Assembly (NCBI RefSeq): GCF_000971235.1
Contig: NZ_BBMB01000003.1
Coordinates: 1 to 64,000, forward strand
Origin: Demequina subtropica
Lineage (GTDB): Bacteria; Actinomycetota; Actinomycetes; Actinomycetales; Demequinaceae
Direction of reading: 5' to 3'
Length of the DNA stretch: 64,000 nucleotides
Position 1 is the stretch's first letter. Each line of letters opens with the position of its first letter. Positions 30,389 through 38,975 of the stretch are shown in pieces. A program made the translations under genes and the position numbers. The notes under the pieces were generated by a model. It was not told the DNA's origin. It did not search any database and was given only the letters and a program-made list of their open reading frames with translations.

Positions 30389-30421
30389 CGAAGGCGGGGA
30401 TCCCTCCGGTCCCCGCCTTCG
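30389..30421 (+). terminator. Terminator after the AhpD-like gene
   Basis: CGAAGGCGGGGA-N9-TCCCCGCCTTCG, a perfect 12-bp stem just after the stop codon. The following bases are not T-rich. Confidence 0.75.
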
Positions 30422-30462
30422 TCGTGCCCGGCCGCACCTCGCGGCGTGAGAGGATCCCCGCC

Positions 30463-30741
30463 ATGGCAGTGGTGAGCGACAGGATCGCGGAGCGTGCGGC
30501 GGAGGACTTCGGGCGCTCGGCGCCGCGCATCGTGAGCGCGCTCGAGCGGTTGACGGTGAGCGCGAGCCTCGACCGCGACCGGCTCCAGGCGGCCGTGCTC
30601 ATCGCGGCGCGCGGCAACCTCACGCTGTTCGAGGACGCGCTCGAGCAGGCCCGAGACGACTGGCGCGACCTTCTTGTCCGCACCGACCTCGCGGGAGCGG
30701 ACTGGGACGCGCGCCTGGACGAGGCGCTCGGCCTCGGCTGA
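30463..30741 (+). CDS. Small helical protein, function unknown
   Basis: A 92-residue acidic, Arg-rich, probably all-helical protein ([44 protein letters not shown]). It has no signal peptide or membrane segment. GAGAGGA lies about 9 nt before the ATG. The codon pattern is coding-like, but I recognise no named family. It converges with the NlpC/P60 gene. Confidence 0.6.
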   Translation: MAVVSDRIAERAAEDFGRSAPRIVSALERLTVSASLDRDRLQAAVLIAARGNLTLFEDALEQARDDWRDLLVRTDLAGADWDARLDEALGLG

Positions 30742-30756
30742 CGGCCGCCGTCGGCC
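30736..30756. terminator. Short bidirectional hairpin between convergent genes
   Basis: GGCTGACGG-ccg-CCGTCGGCC, 8 of 9 pairs. It spans both stop codons in the 14-bp gap. Confidence 0.45.
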
Positions 30757-31433
30757 TACAGCACCCGACGGATGCTCGTGGGGGTCTCGTACACCTTCCG
30801 CTCCTGCACGTAGCTGCCGCGGTACGGCGCATCGATCATCTTCCCGTCGCCGAGGTAGATGCCGATGTGCGAGCCGTTGTCGAAGATGAGCAGGTCGCCG
30901 ACCTTGGCCTCGTCGAGCGACGCGACCTCGGTGCCGATCCGGCCCTGATCCTTCGCGACGCGCGGGATGTCCGTGACGCCGATGTCCTTGAAAGCGAGCT
31001 GCACGAGGCCCGAGCAGTCCAGCCCGCCCTCGGACAGCGACTCGCCGCCCCACACGTACGGCGTGCCCAGGTACTGGCGCGCGGCCTCGACCAGGTCCTG
31101 GCCGGTCGGCCCGGACGATGCGGAGGTCGCGTCGCCCACCGCGGTCACGGCCTGCGTCGCGAGCGTCGACAGCCCGCTCGAGGCGGTCGAGGTCGCGACC
31201 ACGTCGGACAGGTGCGTGGCGATCGGCGCGGCGGAGACCGTGCCGGCGTCCAGCGACGTGAGCGCGTTCTCGTAGGCGCTCGCGAAGTCGGAGCCGGCGG
31301 ACGCCTGGGTGGTGGCGACGGCGGACGAGCCCAGCGCCTCGTCGACGGTCACCACCGTCGGCTGCGGCTGGATCATCGAGCGGATCTCCGCGATGCGTGC
31401 CTGGATCGAGGACACGGCGGCGATCGAGGTCAT
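30756..31433 (-). CDS. NlpC/P60 (C40) peptidase lacking a signal peptide
   Basis: A 225-residue protein. The C-terminal half (about 112-225) is an NlpC/P60 cysteine peptidase with catalytic Cys140 ([13 protein letters not shown]), His189 (GSHIGIYLG) and a polar third residue near Asp201 (DAPYRG). The family cleaves gamma-D-Glu-diaminopimelate links in peptidoglycan. The N-terminus has no signal sequence. It is a short helix ([14 protein letters not shown]) and a Ser/Ala/Thr-rich linker, like NlpC/P60 proteins encoded beside actinobacterial flagellar genes. GGAGGT lies 6 nt before the ATG. Confidence 0.85.
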   Translation of the reverse strand: MTSIAAVSSIQARIAEIRSMIQPQPTVVTVDEALGSSAVATTQASAGSDFASAYENALTSLDAGTVSAAPIATHLSDVVATSTASSGLSTLATQAVTAVGDATSASSGPTGQDLVEAARQYLGTPYVWGGESLSEGGLDCSGLVQLAFKDIGVTDIPRVAKDQGRIGTEVASLDEAKVGDLLIFDNGSHIGIYLGDGKMIDAPYRGSYVQERKVYETPTSIRRVL

Positions 31434-31615
31434 GGTGCACCTCCGGCATCGGTCGTGGGCGGCCGGTCCGTGGCGCGAGGGGGTGAGCGATCCGTGCTCG
31501 GCCCTTCCCATCGGCGGGCCGGGCCCCATGTTGAGGGGGCGCCCGTCGAACACGGGTCCACCTCGGACGATGCGCACCGTCCAGGAGGTCCCACGCGCAT
31601 CGTCCCCAACCCGAC

Positions 31616-31621
31616 TAGCCT
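31616..31621 (+). promoter_or_regulatory. -10 element of a probable leaderless pgi promoter
   Basis: TAGCCT, 7 nt before the GTG of pgi, with no ribosome site between them. Confidence 0.55.
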
Positions 31622-31628
31622 GGCAACC

Positions 31629-33308
31629 GTGACTGCACCTATCGATCCCACCGCCACCTCCGCCTGGGCCGAGCTGGCCGCCTTCAAGGACTCCTTCACG
31701 CCGGACCTCCGCGCGTGGTTCGCCGCCGACGCCACGCGCGTCGAGCGCTACTCGCTCCCGCTGGCCGACCTTCACGTCGACCTGTCGAAGAACCTCGTGA
31801 CCGACGAGATCCTGAGCAGCCTGGTGAAGCTCGCCGAGGAGACCGGCGTCGCCGCGCGCTACCAGGCGATGCTCGCGGGCGAGCACATCAACACCACCGA
31901 GGACCGCGCGGTGCTCCACACCGCGCTGCGCCGCCCCGCCGGCTCCTCCCCCGCGCTGTCCGTCGACGGTCAGGACGTGGACGGCGACGTCCAGTCGGTC
32001 CTGAGCGCGATCGACGCCTTCGCGGAGCGAGTCCGCTCGGGCGAGTGGAAGGGCGTCACCGGCAAGACCGTGACGCACATCGTCAACATCGGCATCGGCG
32101 GCTCCGACCTGGGCCCCGTCATGGTCTACGAGGCCCTCGAGCCGTACGCGACCGCGGGCATCGAGGCGCGCTTCGTGTCCAACATCGACCCCACCGACAT
32201 GGGCCAGAAGGTCAAGGGCCTCGACCCCGAGACCACGCTCTTCATCGTCGCGTCGAAGACCTTCACCACCCTCGAGACGCTGACGAACGCCCGCCTCGCG
32301 CGCGATTGGCTGTGGTCCTCGCTCGAGGCCGCCGGGGTCCCCGTCGGCACCGACGCGGAGAAGGACGATGCGGTCGCGCACCACTTCGTCGCCGTCTCGA
32401 CCGCGCTCGACAAGGTCGCGGCCTTCGGCATCGACCCGACGAACGCCTTCGGCTTCTGGGACTGGGTGGGCGGCCGCTACTCCGTCGACTCGGCGATCGG
32501 CCTGTCGCTCGCGATCTCGCTCGGCCCGGACGTGTTCCGCGAGCTGCTCGCCGGCTTCCACGCCGTCGACACGCACGTCGCCGAGACCCCGCTCGAGAAG
32601 AACGTGCCCGTCCTCATGGGGCTCCTCAACGTCTGGTACTGCAACTTCCTGGGCTCCCAGTCGCACGCCGTGCTGCCGTATGCGCAGCAGCTCCACCGCT
32701 TCCCGGCGTACCTCCAGCAGCTCACGATGGAGTCCAACGGCAAGTCGGTGATGTGGGACGGCTCGCCCGTCACCACGGACACCGGCGAGATCTTCTGGGG
32801 CGAGCCCGGTACCAACGGCCAGCACGCGTTCTACCAGCTCATCCACCAGGGCACGCGCCTCATCCCCGCGGACTTCATCGCCGTGGTGAACCCGGCGTAC
32901 CCCCTCGAGGACGGCGGCCAGGACGTCCACGCGCTGTTCCTCGCGAACTTCCTCGCGCAGACCAAGGCGCTCGCGTTCGGCAAGACGGCCGAGGAGGTCG
33001 AGGCCGAGGGCACCACCGGCGCCCTGGTCGCCGCGCGCACGTTCGCGGGCAACAAGCCGACCACGTCGATCTTCGCGCCGTCGCTGACGCCGTCCGTGGT
33101 GGGCCAGCTCATCGCGCTGTACGAGCACATCACCTTCACGCAGTCCGTGGTGTGGGGCATCAACGCGTTCGACCAGTGGGGCGTCGAGCTGGGCAAGAAG
33201 CTCGCGCTCGAGATCGCGCCGGCGATCGAGGGCGACGACGCGGCGCTGTCCGCTCAGGACGCGTCCACCCAGGCGCTCATCGCGTACTACCGGGCCAACC
33301 GGGCCTGA
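31629..33308 (+). CDS. pgi: Glucose-6-phosphate isomerase
   Basis: A 559-residue cytosolic PGI interconverting glucose-6-phosphate and fructose-6-phosphate. Family signatures: [68 protein letters not shown] and [11 protein letters not shown] with the catalytic Lys. It starts at GTG; the proposed -10 seven bases upstream and lack of a Shine-Dalgarno suggest a leaderless mRNA. It is a single gene followed by a strong terminator. Confidence 0.95.
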   Translation: MTAPIDPTATSAWAELAAFKDSFTPDLRAWFAADATRVERYSLPLADLHVDLSKNLVTDEILSSLVKLAEETGVAARYQAMLAGEHINTTEDRAVLHTALRRPAGSSPALSVDGQDVDGDVQSVLSAIDAFAERVRSGEWKGVTGKTVTHIVNIGIGGSDLGPVMVYEALEPYATAGIEARFVSNIDPTDMGQKVKGLDPETTLFIVASKTFTTLETLTNARLARDWLWSSLEAAGVPVGTDAEKDDAVAHHFVAVSTALDKVAAFGIDPTNAFGFWDWVGGRYSVDSAIGLSLAISLGPDVFRELLAGFHAVDTHVAETPLEKNVPVLMGLLNVWYCNFLGSQSHAVLPYAQQLHRFPAYLQQLTMESNGKSVMWDGSPVTTDTGEIFWGEPGTNGQHAFYQLIHQGTRLIPADFIAVVNPAYPLEDGGQDVHALFLANFLAQTKALAFGKTAEEVEAEGTTGALVAARTFAGNKPTTSIFAPSLTPSVVGQLIALYEHITFTQSVVWGINAFDQWGVELGKKLALEIAPAIEGDDAALSAQDASTQALIAYYRANRA

Positions 33309-33319
33309 GCCGGACGTAG

Positions 33320-33355
33320 CGAAGGGGGTCGGCCCGCCGGGGCCGGCCCCCTTCG
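33320..33355 (+). terminator. Terminator of pgi
   Basis: 16-bp stem (CGAAGGGGGTCGGCCC with GGGCCGGCCCCCTTCG, one G-U pair in RNA) and a GCCG loop, 11 bases after the stop codon. Confidence 0.85.
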
Positions 33356-33411
33356 TCATCGCCCGGGCATGCCCCCCGAAATAGGGGATGGACAGCCCTC
33401 TCACCAGGCCA

Positions 33412-33417
33412 TACGTT
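33412..33417 (+). promoter_or_regulatory. -10 element of a probable leaderless promoter
   Basis: TACGTT, 6 nt before the ATG of the small exported protein gene. Confidence 0.45.
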
Positions 33418-33423
33418 CCCTCC

Positions 33424-33933
33424 ATGAAGAGTCGAGGACGACTTGCCTGGCCCCTCGTGGCCGTCGCCGCCATCACCGCAGGGCTGATCTGGTTCGCCGT
33501 CACCCTCGCCGACGATGGAGAGGTGGGAGACCAGAACCACACGATGCGCGACGTCGAGCTCATCGACGGCCACTTCGACGGCCAGCCGGTCTCCATCACC
33601 GCGACGCTCACCGCCATGCCGAACGGCTGTGTGACGTCGGTGGTCGACGGCACCGCGCGCCTCACGTTCTGGCCCGAGGGCACGACCATCGAGCAGGACG
33701 AGGACGATCCCACCACCTACATCGTCACGCTCGACGACGGCACCGCCCTGCGCGCGCACGCCACCGACGGCGACACCTTCACCGCGTCGGTCATCGAGGA
33801 CTCCGCGCCCGACGAGCCGATGCTGTCCATCGACGGCACGCCCTACGATCGGATCGCCTACTACCTGTCCAGCTGTGACCTCGAGGGACCCGCGATCGCG
33901 ATCCCGGAGCAGAGCTCCATCACCGTCGAGTGA
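33424..33933 (+). CDS. Membrane-anchored exported protein, function unknown
   Basis: A 169-residue protein with a basic N-terminus, one hydrophobic segment (PLVAVAAITAGLIWFAVTLA, about residues 10-28) and an acidic extracytoplasmic domain that is probably mostly beta-strand. It has two Cys far apart that could form a disulfide. I recognise no family. An in-frame ATG 12 codons earlier exists, but TACGTT would then lie inside the gene. Confidence 0.6.
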   Translation: MKSRGRLAWPLVAVAAITAGLIWFAVTLADDGEVGDQNHTMRDVELIDGHFDGQPVSITATLTAMPNGCVTSVVDGTARLTFWPEGTTIEQDEDDPTTYIVTLDDGTALRAHATDGDTFTASVIEDSAPDEPMLSIDGTPYDRIAYYLSSCDLEGPAIAIPEQSSITVE

Positions 33934-33942
33934 CCGTCGCGG

Positions 33943-34152
33943 TCATCCCTCCGGCTCCCACCTCAGGATGTCGCCCGGCTGACAGTCGAGCACCTCGCAG
34001 ATCCGTTCGAGCGTGGTGAAGCGGATCGCCTTCGCACGGCCGTTCTTGAGGACGGCGACGTTGGCGGGTGAGATCCCCACCGCGCTCGCGAACGCGCCCA
34101 CGGGCATCTTCTGCCGCGCGAGCATCACGTCGAGGTCGACGACGATGGCCAT
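33943..34152 (-). CDS. Small Cro/C1-type HTH regulator (YozG-like)
   Basis: A 69-residue protein consisting only of a helix-turn-helix domain (MLARQKMPVGAFASAVGIS then NVAVLKNGRAKAIRF, TLERICEVLDCQPGDILRW). Such short regulators are typically encoded right after a DUF2975 membrane protein and probably regulate that pair. Its ATG shares a base with the DUF2975 stop (TGATG), so they are co-translated. It is the likely ligand of the dyads upstream of the pair. Confidence 0.85.
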   Translation of the reverse strand: MAIVVDLDVMLARQKMPVGAFASAVGISPANVAVLKNGRAKAIRFTTLERICEVLDCQPGDILRWEPEG

Positions 34153-34628
34153 CAGATCACCTCCGCGAGCTCGGCCCGGTCCGCGATGGCGGTGGCGAGC
34201 AGGCCCCGCATCACGACCATCAGCAGGACGAACGCGCTTCCCGTCACCAGCGCCACCATGATCCCGAGCGGCACCCCGGGACCGCCGAGCCGCTCGAGGA
34301 AGAGCAGATGCCCCGCGGTCGCCACCACGATGCCGGCGGCGGTCCCCCCGCACCAGATGATCGCCTCGACCCACCGCAGCGCGCGGGTCGAGTAGATCCG
34401 CCCGGACTCGACCATCGCGAGCAGCGCCCAGATGCAGCCGACGGCGACCTGGAAGCACACGATCGCCGCGATGCCGGCGATCGCGTACGGCACCACCAGG
34501 TGCTCCACCTCCGGCATCTCACGGCCGTTCGCCTGGGCGATGAGCACCACCAGGACCTGGCCCAGCAACGACCCGGCGAGGATGCCGACGAGCAGGAAGC
34601 GGAGCCACAGGATGACAGCAGATCTCAT
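34152..34628 (-). CDS. DUF2975 family membrane protein
   Basis: A 158-residue protein with four predicted membrane helices (about residues 5-30, 45-72, 85-108, 120-145) and few charged residues. DUF2975 proteins of unknown role are commonly paired with a small HTH protein, as here. It appears leaderless: GATTAT ends 6 nt before the ATG, with TTGACA 17 bp further up. Confidence 0.8.
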   Translation of the reverse strand: MRSAVILWLRFLLVGILAGSLLGQVLVVLIAQANGREMPEVEHLVVPYAIAGIAAIVCFQVAVGCIWALLAMVESGRIYSTRALRWVEAIIWCGGTAAGIVVATAGHLLFLERLGGPGVPLGIMVALVTGSAFVLLMVVMRGLLATAIADRAELAEVI

Positions 34629-34668
34629 GTCTCGATAATCGCGAGATCCCTATCGATTGTCAATCGAT
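34629..34668 (-). promoter_or_regulatory. Canonical promoter with two nested dyads, DUF2975/HTH operon
   Basis: Minus strand: -35 TTGACA (34663-34658), 17-bp spacer, -10 GATTAT (34640-34635), 6 nt to the ATG. The dyad ATCGATT-gtc-AATCGAT (34652-34668, plus strand) covers the -35. TCTCG-N7-CGAGA (34630-34646) covers the -10. This looks like an autorepressed promoter. Confidence 0.75.
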
Positions 34669-34676
34669 GTGAGGCG

Positions 34677-35333
34677 TCAGGACTCCGCGGCGGACGCTGC
34701 GCGCGCCTCGCGCGCCTTCGACAGCGCGAGCGCGAAGGTCTCGACAGGCTGCGCCCCCGAGACCGCGAACGCGCCGTCGAACACGAAGAACGGCACGCCC
34801 GTGGCGCCGTAGGCGGCCGCCTGCGCGATGTCCGCGTCGACCGCGTCGCCGTACGCTCCCGAGGCGAGCGCCTCGCGCACCTCGTCGGCGTCGAGACCGA
34901 CCTCGCCCGCGAGCGCGACCAGCGTCTCGTGGTCCGCGACCACGGCGCCCTCGACCATCTGCGCCCTCATGAGGCGCTCCTTCGTCTCGACGCCGAGCCC
35001 GCGGGCGTGAGCGAGGTGCAGCAGACGATGCGCATCGCGCGTGTTGGCCGACATGTAGGCGTCGAAGTCGTACGCGATTCCGGCCTCGGCGCCCAGCTCG
35101 ACGAGCCGCTGGTTCATCTCGCGCACGCGCTCAGGCGTGGTGTTGAACTTCTTCGCAAGGGCCTCGGCGTGCGGGGTCGCCTGCCCGGCGGGGATGCTCG
35201 GGTCCAGCTGGAAGCTGCGGTAGCGGATGGTCACGTCGTCACCGGAAGCCGCGACGGCCTCCTCGAGACGGCGCTTGCCCAGGTAGCACCACGGGCAGGC
35301 GATGTCGGACCAGATGTCGATATTGATGCTCAC
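34677..35333 (-). CDS. DsbA-family (FrnE-like) oxidoreductase
   Basis: A 218-residue cytosolic protein of the DsbA/2-hydroxychromene-2-carboxylate isomerase fold. The active-site CPWC at residues 13-16 follows IDIWSDIA, and the cis-Pro loop is GATGVPFFVFDG. FrnE-like proteins occur in oxidative stress and polyketide settings. The target thiols are unknown. The GTG start is preceded by GATAAT at 6 nt, again suggesting a leaderless transcript. Confidence 0.87.
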   Translation of the reverse strand: MSINIDIWSDIACPWCYLGKRRLEEAVAASGDDVTIRYRSFQLDPSIPAGQATPHAEALAKKFNTTPERVREMNQRLVELGAEAGIAYDFDAYMSANTRDAHRLLHLAHARGLGVETKERLMRAQMVEGAVVADHETLVALAGEVGLDADEVREALASGAYGDAVDADIAQAAAYGATGVPFFVFDGAFAVSGAQPVETFALALSKAREARAASAAES

Positions 35334-35339
35334 GCATGA

Positions 35340-35345
35340 ATTATC
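35340..35345 (-). promoter_or_regulatory. -10 element of a probable leaderless promoter
   Basis: GATAAT (5 of 6 to TATAAT), 6 nt before the GTG of the DsbA-like gene. No clear -35. Confidence 0.5.
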
Positions 35346-35374
35346 GCAAAACGTGCCGGAAAGATTCCCCGGGG

Positions 35375-35695
35375 TCAGGAACCCCGGTACGTCGAGTACC
35401 CGAACGGGCTGAGCAGCAACGGCACGTGGTAGTGCTCGTCGCCCGCGATGCCGAACGCGATCCGCACCTCGGGGTAGAACGTCGCGACTCCGTGGTCCGC
35501 GAACCAGTCCCCCGTCGCGAACACCAGCTGGTAGGTCCCGGGGTGCAGCGATTCCGGTCCGAGCGAGGCGACGCGTCCGTCCGCGTCCGTCACGCCCGTC
35601 CCGAGCTCCTCCATGCCGTGCAGCAGCCGCACGTGCAGCCCCGCGGCGGGCCGCCCGTGCACCGAGTCGAGCACATGCGTGGTCACGTGGCTCAT
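35375..35695 (-). CDS. hiuH: 5-hydroxyisourate hydrolase (transthyretin-like)
   Basis: A 106-residue TTR-fold enzyme that hydrolyses 5-hydroxyisourate, the urate oxidase product, to OHCU. Signature segments: THVLDSVHGRPAAGLHVRLL at the N-terminus, catalytic Arg and His in DADGRV and EHYHVPLLLSPFGYS, and the C-terminal YRGS. The start overlaps the uraD stop by ATGA, so the two consecutive pathway enzymes are made together. Confidence 0.95.
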   Translation of the reverse strand: MSHVTTHVLDSVHGRPAAGLHVRLLHGMEELGTGVTDADGRVASLGPESLHPGTYQLVFATGDWFADHGVATFYPEVRIAFGIAGDEHYHVPLLLSPFGYSTYRGS

Positions 35696-36168
35696 GCAGC
35701 CACCTCCCCATAGGTCGCGCGCAAGCGCAGCAGGGCGATCCCGCGCAGCTGGTCGGCCACCTCGGCGAGCTCGACCACGTCGTCGTTCAGCAGCCGCCGC
35801 TCGAGCTCCGTGACGATCTCCTCGCGCGAGCGCCCCGCGGCCCTGATGAGGAACACGCGATCGAACCGGGCCTCGTACGCGCGGTTGCCCTCGGCGAGCC
35901 GCGAGGCGAGCGCCGCATCGTCCGAGGCGGACGCGGCCTGCTCGGCCGCGGAGAACCTGGCCTCGGCATCCGCACCGCCGCGCCGCTCGCCGATGCGCGG
36001 GTGCGCGGCGAGCGCCTCATCCACCTCGGCGGATGACAGCGGCGTCGCGGCGGACACCGCGGCCCGCTCGAGCGACAGCAGCGACGGATAGGCGCGCGAG
36101 GCGAGCTCGTCGGCCCATCGGGACACGCGCAGGCACGTGAGAAGGTCCTCACGGGTGGGTTCGATCAT
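35692..36168 (-). CDS. uraD: OHCU decarboxylase
   Basis: A 158-residue all-helical enzyme that decarboxylates 2-oxo-4-hydroxy-4-carboxy-5-ureidoimidazoline to S-allantoin. The catalytic His is in AAHPRIGER (His56) and the conserved C-terminal block is NRAYEARFDRVFLIRAAGRS. AAGGAGG precedes the ATG. It diverges from the MocA-like gene with only 23 bp between starts, so the two promoters must overlap. Confidence 0.93.
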   Translation of the reverse strand: MIEPTREDLLTCLRVSRWADELASRAYPSLLSLERAAVSAATPLSSAEVDEALAAHPRIGERRGGADAEARFSAAEQAASASDDAALASRLAEGNRAYEARFDRVFLIRAAGRSREEIVTELERRLLNDDVVELAEVADQLRGIALLRLRATYGEVAA

Positions 36169-36178
36169 CGTCCCTCCT

Positions 36179-36184
36179 TACGAT
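36179..36184 (+). promoter_or_regulatory. -10 element of a probable leaderless promoter
   Basis: TACGAT, 7 nt before the second ATG of the MocA-like gene. It decides between two in-frame starts and overlaps the uraD ribosome site on the other strand. Confidence 0.5.
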
Positions 36185-36191
36185 GTCCAGT

Positions 36192-36752
36192 ATGGCCAAC
36201 GGACTCGTCGGAGTGGTGCTCGCCGCGGGCGCGGGGTCGCGATTCGGCGGCCCCAAGGCCCTGGCACGCGACGATGCGGGGGCCTGGCTCCCGCGCGCGT
36301 GCGACCTTCTCAGCGCGGCGGGCTGCGAGCCGGTCCTCGCGATCCTGGGCGCCGAGGCCGACGAGGCCCGCCATCTGCTCCCCCGCGGGGCCCACGGCGT
36401 CGTCGTCGCACGCTGGTCCGAGGGCATCGGCGCGAGCCTCCACGCGGCGCTCGAGGTCGCGCAATCGGTGCACGCGGGCGCGGTCCTCGTGACGCTCGTC
36501 GACCTGCCGAACCTCGCCGCCGAGGCGGTCGCGCGCGTGGTCGAACGCTGGACCGGCGACCAGACGGTCCTCGCGCGCGCCGTCGACGGCGACACCCCGG
36601 GCCACCCCGTGCTGATCGGGGCCGCCCACCTGCGACCGCTCCTCGCGACGGTGGGCGGGGGCCGCGGGGCGTCCCACTACCTCGAGGCGCATCGCGCCGA
36701 GGGCATCGACTGCACGGGCCTCGGCGTGGCCGCGGACGTGGACTCGCGCTGA
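36192..36752 (+). CDS. MocA-like molybdenum cofactor nucleotidyltransferase
   Basis: A 186-residue MobA-like NTP transferase. The nucleotide-binding signature is VVLAAGAGSRFGGPKAL and the metal motif region is LVTLVDLPNL. MocA adds CMP to molybdopterin to form the MCD cofactor of many xanthine dehydrogenase-type enzymes, which fits a purine island with xanthine dehydrogenase and XdhC. A related nucleotidyltransferase role cannot be excluded. I chose the second ATG because TACGAT is exactly 7 nt upstream. Confidence 0.75.
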   Translation: MANGLVGVVLAAGAGSRFGGPKALARDDAGAWLPRACDLLSAAGCEPVLAILGAEADEARHLLPRGAHGVVVARWSEGIGASLHAALEVAQSVHAGAVLVTLVDLPNLAAEAVARVVERWTGDQTVLARAVDGDTPGHPVLIGAAHLRPLLATVGGGRGASHYLEAHRAEGIDCTGLGVAADVDSR

Positions 36753-36753
36753 C

Positions 36754-37599
36754 TCACACCTCGATGGTGCCGCGCACGCACACCTCGGTCGCGCCGCCGA
36801 TCCACAGCTCCTCATCGGCGGGGGTGACGTGCACACGCCCGCGGCGACCCATCGCGGTGCCCTGGGCCGCCACGTAGGGGGCCTCGACGCGGCCCGTCGA
36901 GACGAGCCACTGCCCCAGCGACGCGTTGAGGGACCCGGTGACGGGGTCCTCGCGCAGCCCGGAGCCGTCGGAGGTGAAGAAGGCCCGCACCTCGACCGCG
37001 GCCTCCGCGCCCTCGGGGTGCGGCCCCACCACGCCGATGAACCAGTCGCCCGGATGGCCGGCCGCGTCGGGCGCGAGCGCGAGCACCTCCTCCGCGGAGG
37101 CGAGCTCGATGCCCACCCAGCCCGGGCCGTTGTCGACCCAGTGCGAGGCGACCACGCGGTCACGGCCGATGCCCAGCACCGCGCAGAAGCCCTCGAGGTC
37201 CTCCTCCGCGACGTCGCCGGTGCGCAGCGGCTCGGGTGCGGCGAAGGCGAGCCGCACGTCGTCGTCCCAGATCTCGACCAGGCCGATCCCGCACTCCTGG
37301 ACGATGCGCCGGGCATCGCGCGGCACGCCTCCCGCGTCGAGCCACGCGCGGGCGGTGCCGAGCGTGGGGTGACCGGCGAAGGGCAGCTCCGCGCTCAGCG
37401 TGAAGATGCGCACGCGGTAGTCGGCCTCCGGGACGGTCGGCTCGAGCACGAACGTGCACTCGGACAGGTTGGTCCACACCGAGATGGCGGCCATCTGCGC
37501 GTCCGTGAGCCCGTCGGCGCCCAGGATCACCGCGACGGGGTTGCCGGAGTACGGACGGTCGCCGAAGACGTCGACCTGGCGGAAGTGAAGAGCGGTCAT
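36754..37599 (-). CDS. PhzF family isomerase-like protein
   Basis: A 281-residue PhzF/DAP-epimerase-fold protein: FRQVDVFGDRPYSGNPVAV at the start, catalytic-Glu region NLSECTFVL, AELPFAGHPTLGTA and the C-terminal EDPVTGSLNASLGQWL. PhzF isomerises DHHA in phenazine synthesis, but most homologues have unknown substrates. No phenazine genes are nearby. It lies between the MocA-like and allantoate amidohydrolase genes. The proposed leaderless -10 lies 6 nt upstream. Confidence 0.85.
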   Translation of the reverse strand: MTALHFRQVDVFGDRPYSGNPVAVILGADGLTDAQMAAISVWTNLSECTFVLEPTVPEADYRVRIFTLSAELPFAGHPTLGTARAWLDAGGVPRDARRIVQECGIGLVEIWDDDVRLAFAAPEPLRTGDVAEEDLEGFCAVLGIGRDRVVASHWVDNGPGWVGIELASAEEVLALAPDAAGHPGDWFIGVVGPHPEGAEAAVEVRAFFTSDGSGLREDPVTGSLNASLGQWLVSTGRVEAPYVAAQGTAMGRRGRVHVTPADEELWIGGATEVCVRGTIEV

Positions 37600-37605
37600 G
37601 CGCCC

Positions 37606-37611
37606 ACCGTA
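37606..37611 (-). promoter_or_regulatory. -10 element of a probable leaderless promoter
   Basis: TACGGT, 6 nt before the ATG of the PhzF-like gene. Confidence 0.4.
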
Positions 37612-37682
37612 GGCAGGGACGATGCGCGGGTACAGGTCCGCGCACGGCGCGCATGGCACCACGCGGCGGGGCCGTGCCGGGA

Positions 37683-38975
37683 TCAGCCCGGCGCACCGTC
37701 CGTCATGCGATGCGCGACCGCGAGCACCGCCGCCTCGAAGGCGTCGATCGCGAGCGCCACGTCCTCGACCGTGACCGACTCGTCCGGATGGTGGCTCACC
37801 CCGCCGTTGCCGTTGCGGACGAACAGCATCGCATACGGCGCGAGCGCGGCGATCGCCATCGCGTCGTGACCCGCCTTGGACAGCAGCTCCATCGGCTCCC
37901 GCTCGCCCGTCGCGACGGTCACGCCGTGCTCGATCGCCTCGCTCAGGCGCCGCTCGGTCGAGGTCGCGCGCGCCTCGTGCCGAAGCGTCTCGGTGAAGGT
38001 GAGCCGACGCTCGCCGGCCGCGGCGACGGCGCGCGTGCGGATCTCCTCCCACGCCTTGTCGCGGTCGGCGTCCGTGGCCGCGCGGACGTCGAGCGAGAAG
38101 TCGGCGCGGCCCGGGATGACGTTCGCCGCGCCGGGGAGCACCGCCATCTGACCCACCGTCCCGACCACGCCGTGCTCGAGCGCGACCTGCTCGACCGCGA
38201 TCGCGGTCTCCGCGGCGCCGAGGAGCGCATCGCGCCGGTGGCGCATCGGCACCCCGCCCGCGTGGCCGGCCTCGCCCTCCATCGCGAGGTCGAAGCGCTT
38301 GGCGCCCATGATCCCCGACACCACGCCGAGCGGACGGCCCGCATCGAGCAGCAGCGGACCCTGCTCGATGTGCGCCTCGAGGTAGCCCACCACGGCCGCC
38401 GGGTCGAGCGCCGCGTCCGCGACCGCCTCGGGGTCGAGCCCGAAGTCCGCGAGCGCCTCGCGCATCGTCACCCCGTCGCCGTCCGCAAGGTCCAGCCACT
38501 CCGGATCCCAGGTCCCGGCGACGGCGCACGACCCGAGCAGGGTGCGCCCGAAGCGCACCCCCTCCTCGTCCGCGAAGCCCAGCACCTCGATCGCGAACGG
38601 GAGCGCGACTCCGTGATCGTGGAGGCGTCGCACCACCGCGATCGCGATCATCACGCCGAGGATGCCGTCGTAGCGACCCGCGTCGGGCACGGTGTCGAGG
38701 TGCGATCCGAGCATCAGCACGGGCGCATCGGGCGTCGCGCCGGCGTACGAGCCGCGCGCGTTGCCGGCCTGGTCCTGCCACGCGCGCATGCCCGCCGCCT
38801 CGATCCACTCGGACACCTGGGCGTTCGCGGCGGCGTGCTCACGCGACAGGTACACGCGCTCGATCCCGCCCTCCATCGAGGAGATCCCCGCGAGCACGTC
38901 GCACCGTCGCAGCGCCTCGCGCGCGTCCTCGAGCGACGCGCCGGCGCTCGCCGCCGCACGCCTGGCGCGCCTCAT
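37683..38975 (-). CDS. allC: Allantoate amidohydrolase (M20 family)
   Basis: A 430-residue binuclear M20 amidohydrolase converting allantoate to ureidoglycine, CO2 and ammonia. Metal-ligand motifs: GSHLDTVPDAGRYDG, GFADEEGVRFG, EAHIEQGPLL and the dimer-domain HAGGVPM. The C-terminal LLSKAGHDAMAIA and SHHPDE carry the last ligands. The start overlaps the pucG stop by ATGA, so allC and pucG are translated together and act consecutively. Hydantoinase-type carbamoylases are similar; the context decides. Confidence 0.88.
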   Translation of the reverse strand: MRRARRAAASAGASLEDAREALRRCDVLAGISSMEGGIERVYLSREHAAANAQVSEWIEAAGMRAWQDQAGNARGSYAGATPDAPVLMLGSHLDTVPDAGRYDGILGVMIAIAVVRRLHDHGVALPFAIEVLGFADEEGVRFGRTLLGSCAVAGTWDPEWLDLADGDGVTMREALADFGLDPEAVADAALDPAAVVGYLEAHIEQGPLLLDAGRPLGVVSGIMGAKRFDLAMEGEAGHAGGVPMRHRRDALLGAAETAIAVEQVALEHGVVGTVGQMAVLPGAANVIPGRADFSLDVRAATDADRDKAWEEIRTRAVAAAGERRLTFTETLRHEARATSTERRLSEAIEHGVTVATGEREPMELLSKAGHDAMAIAALAPYAMLFVRNGNGGVSHHPDESVTVEDVALAIDAFEAAVLAVAHRMTDGAPG

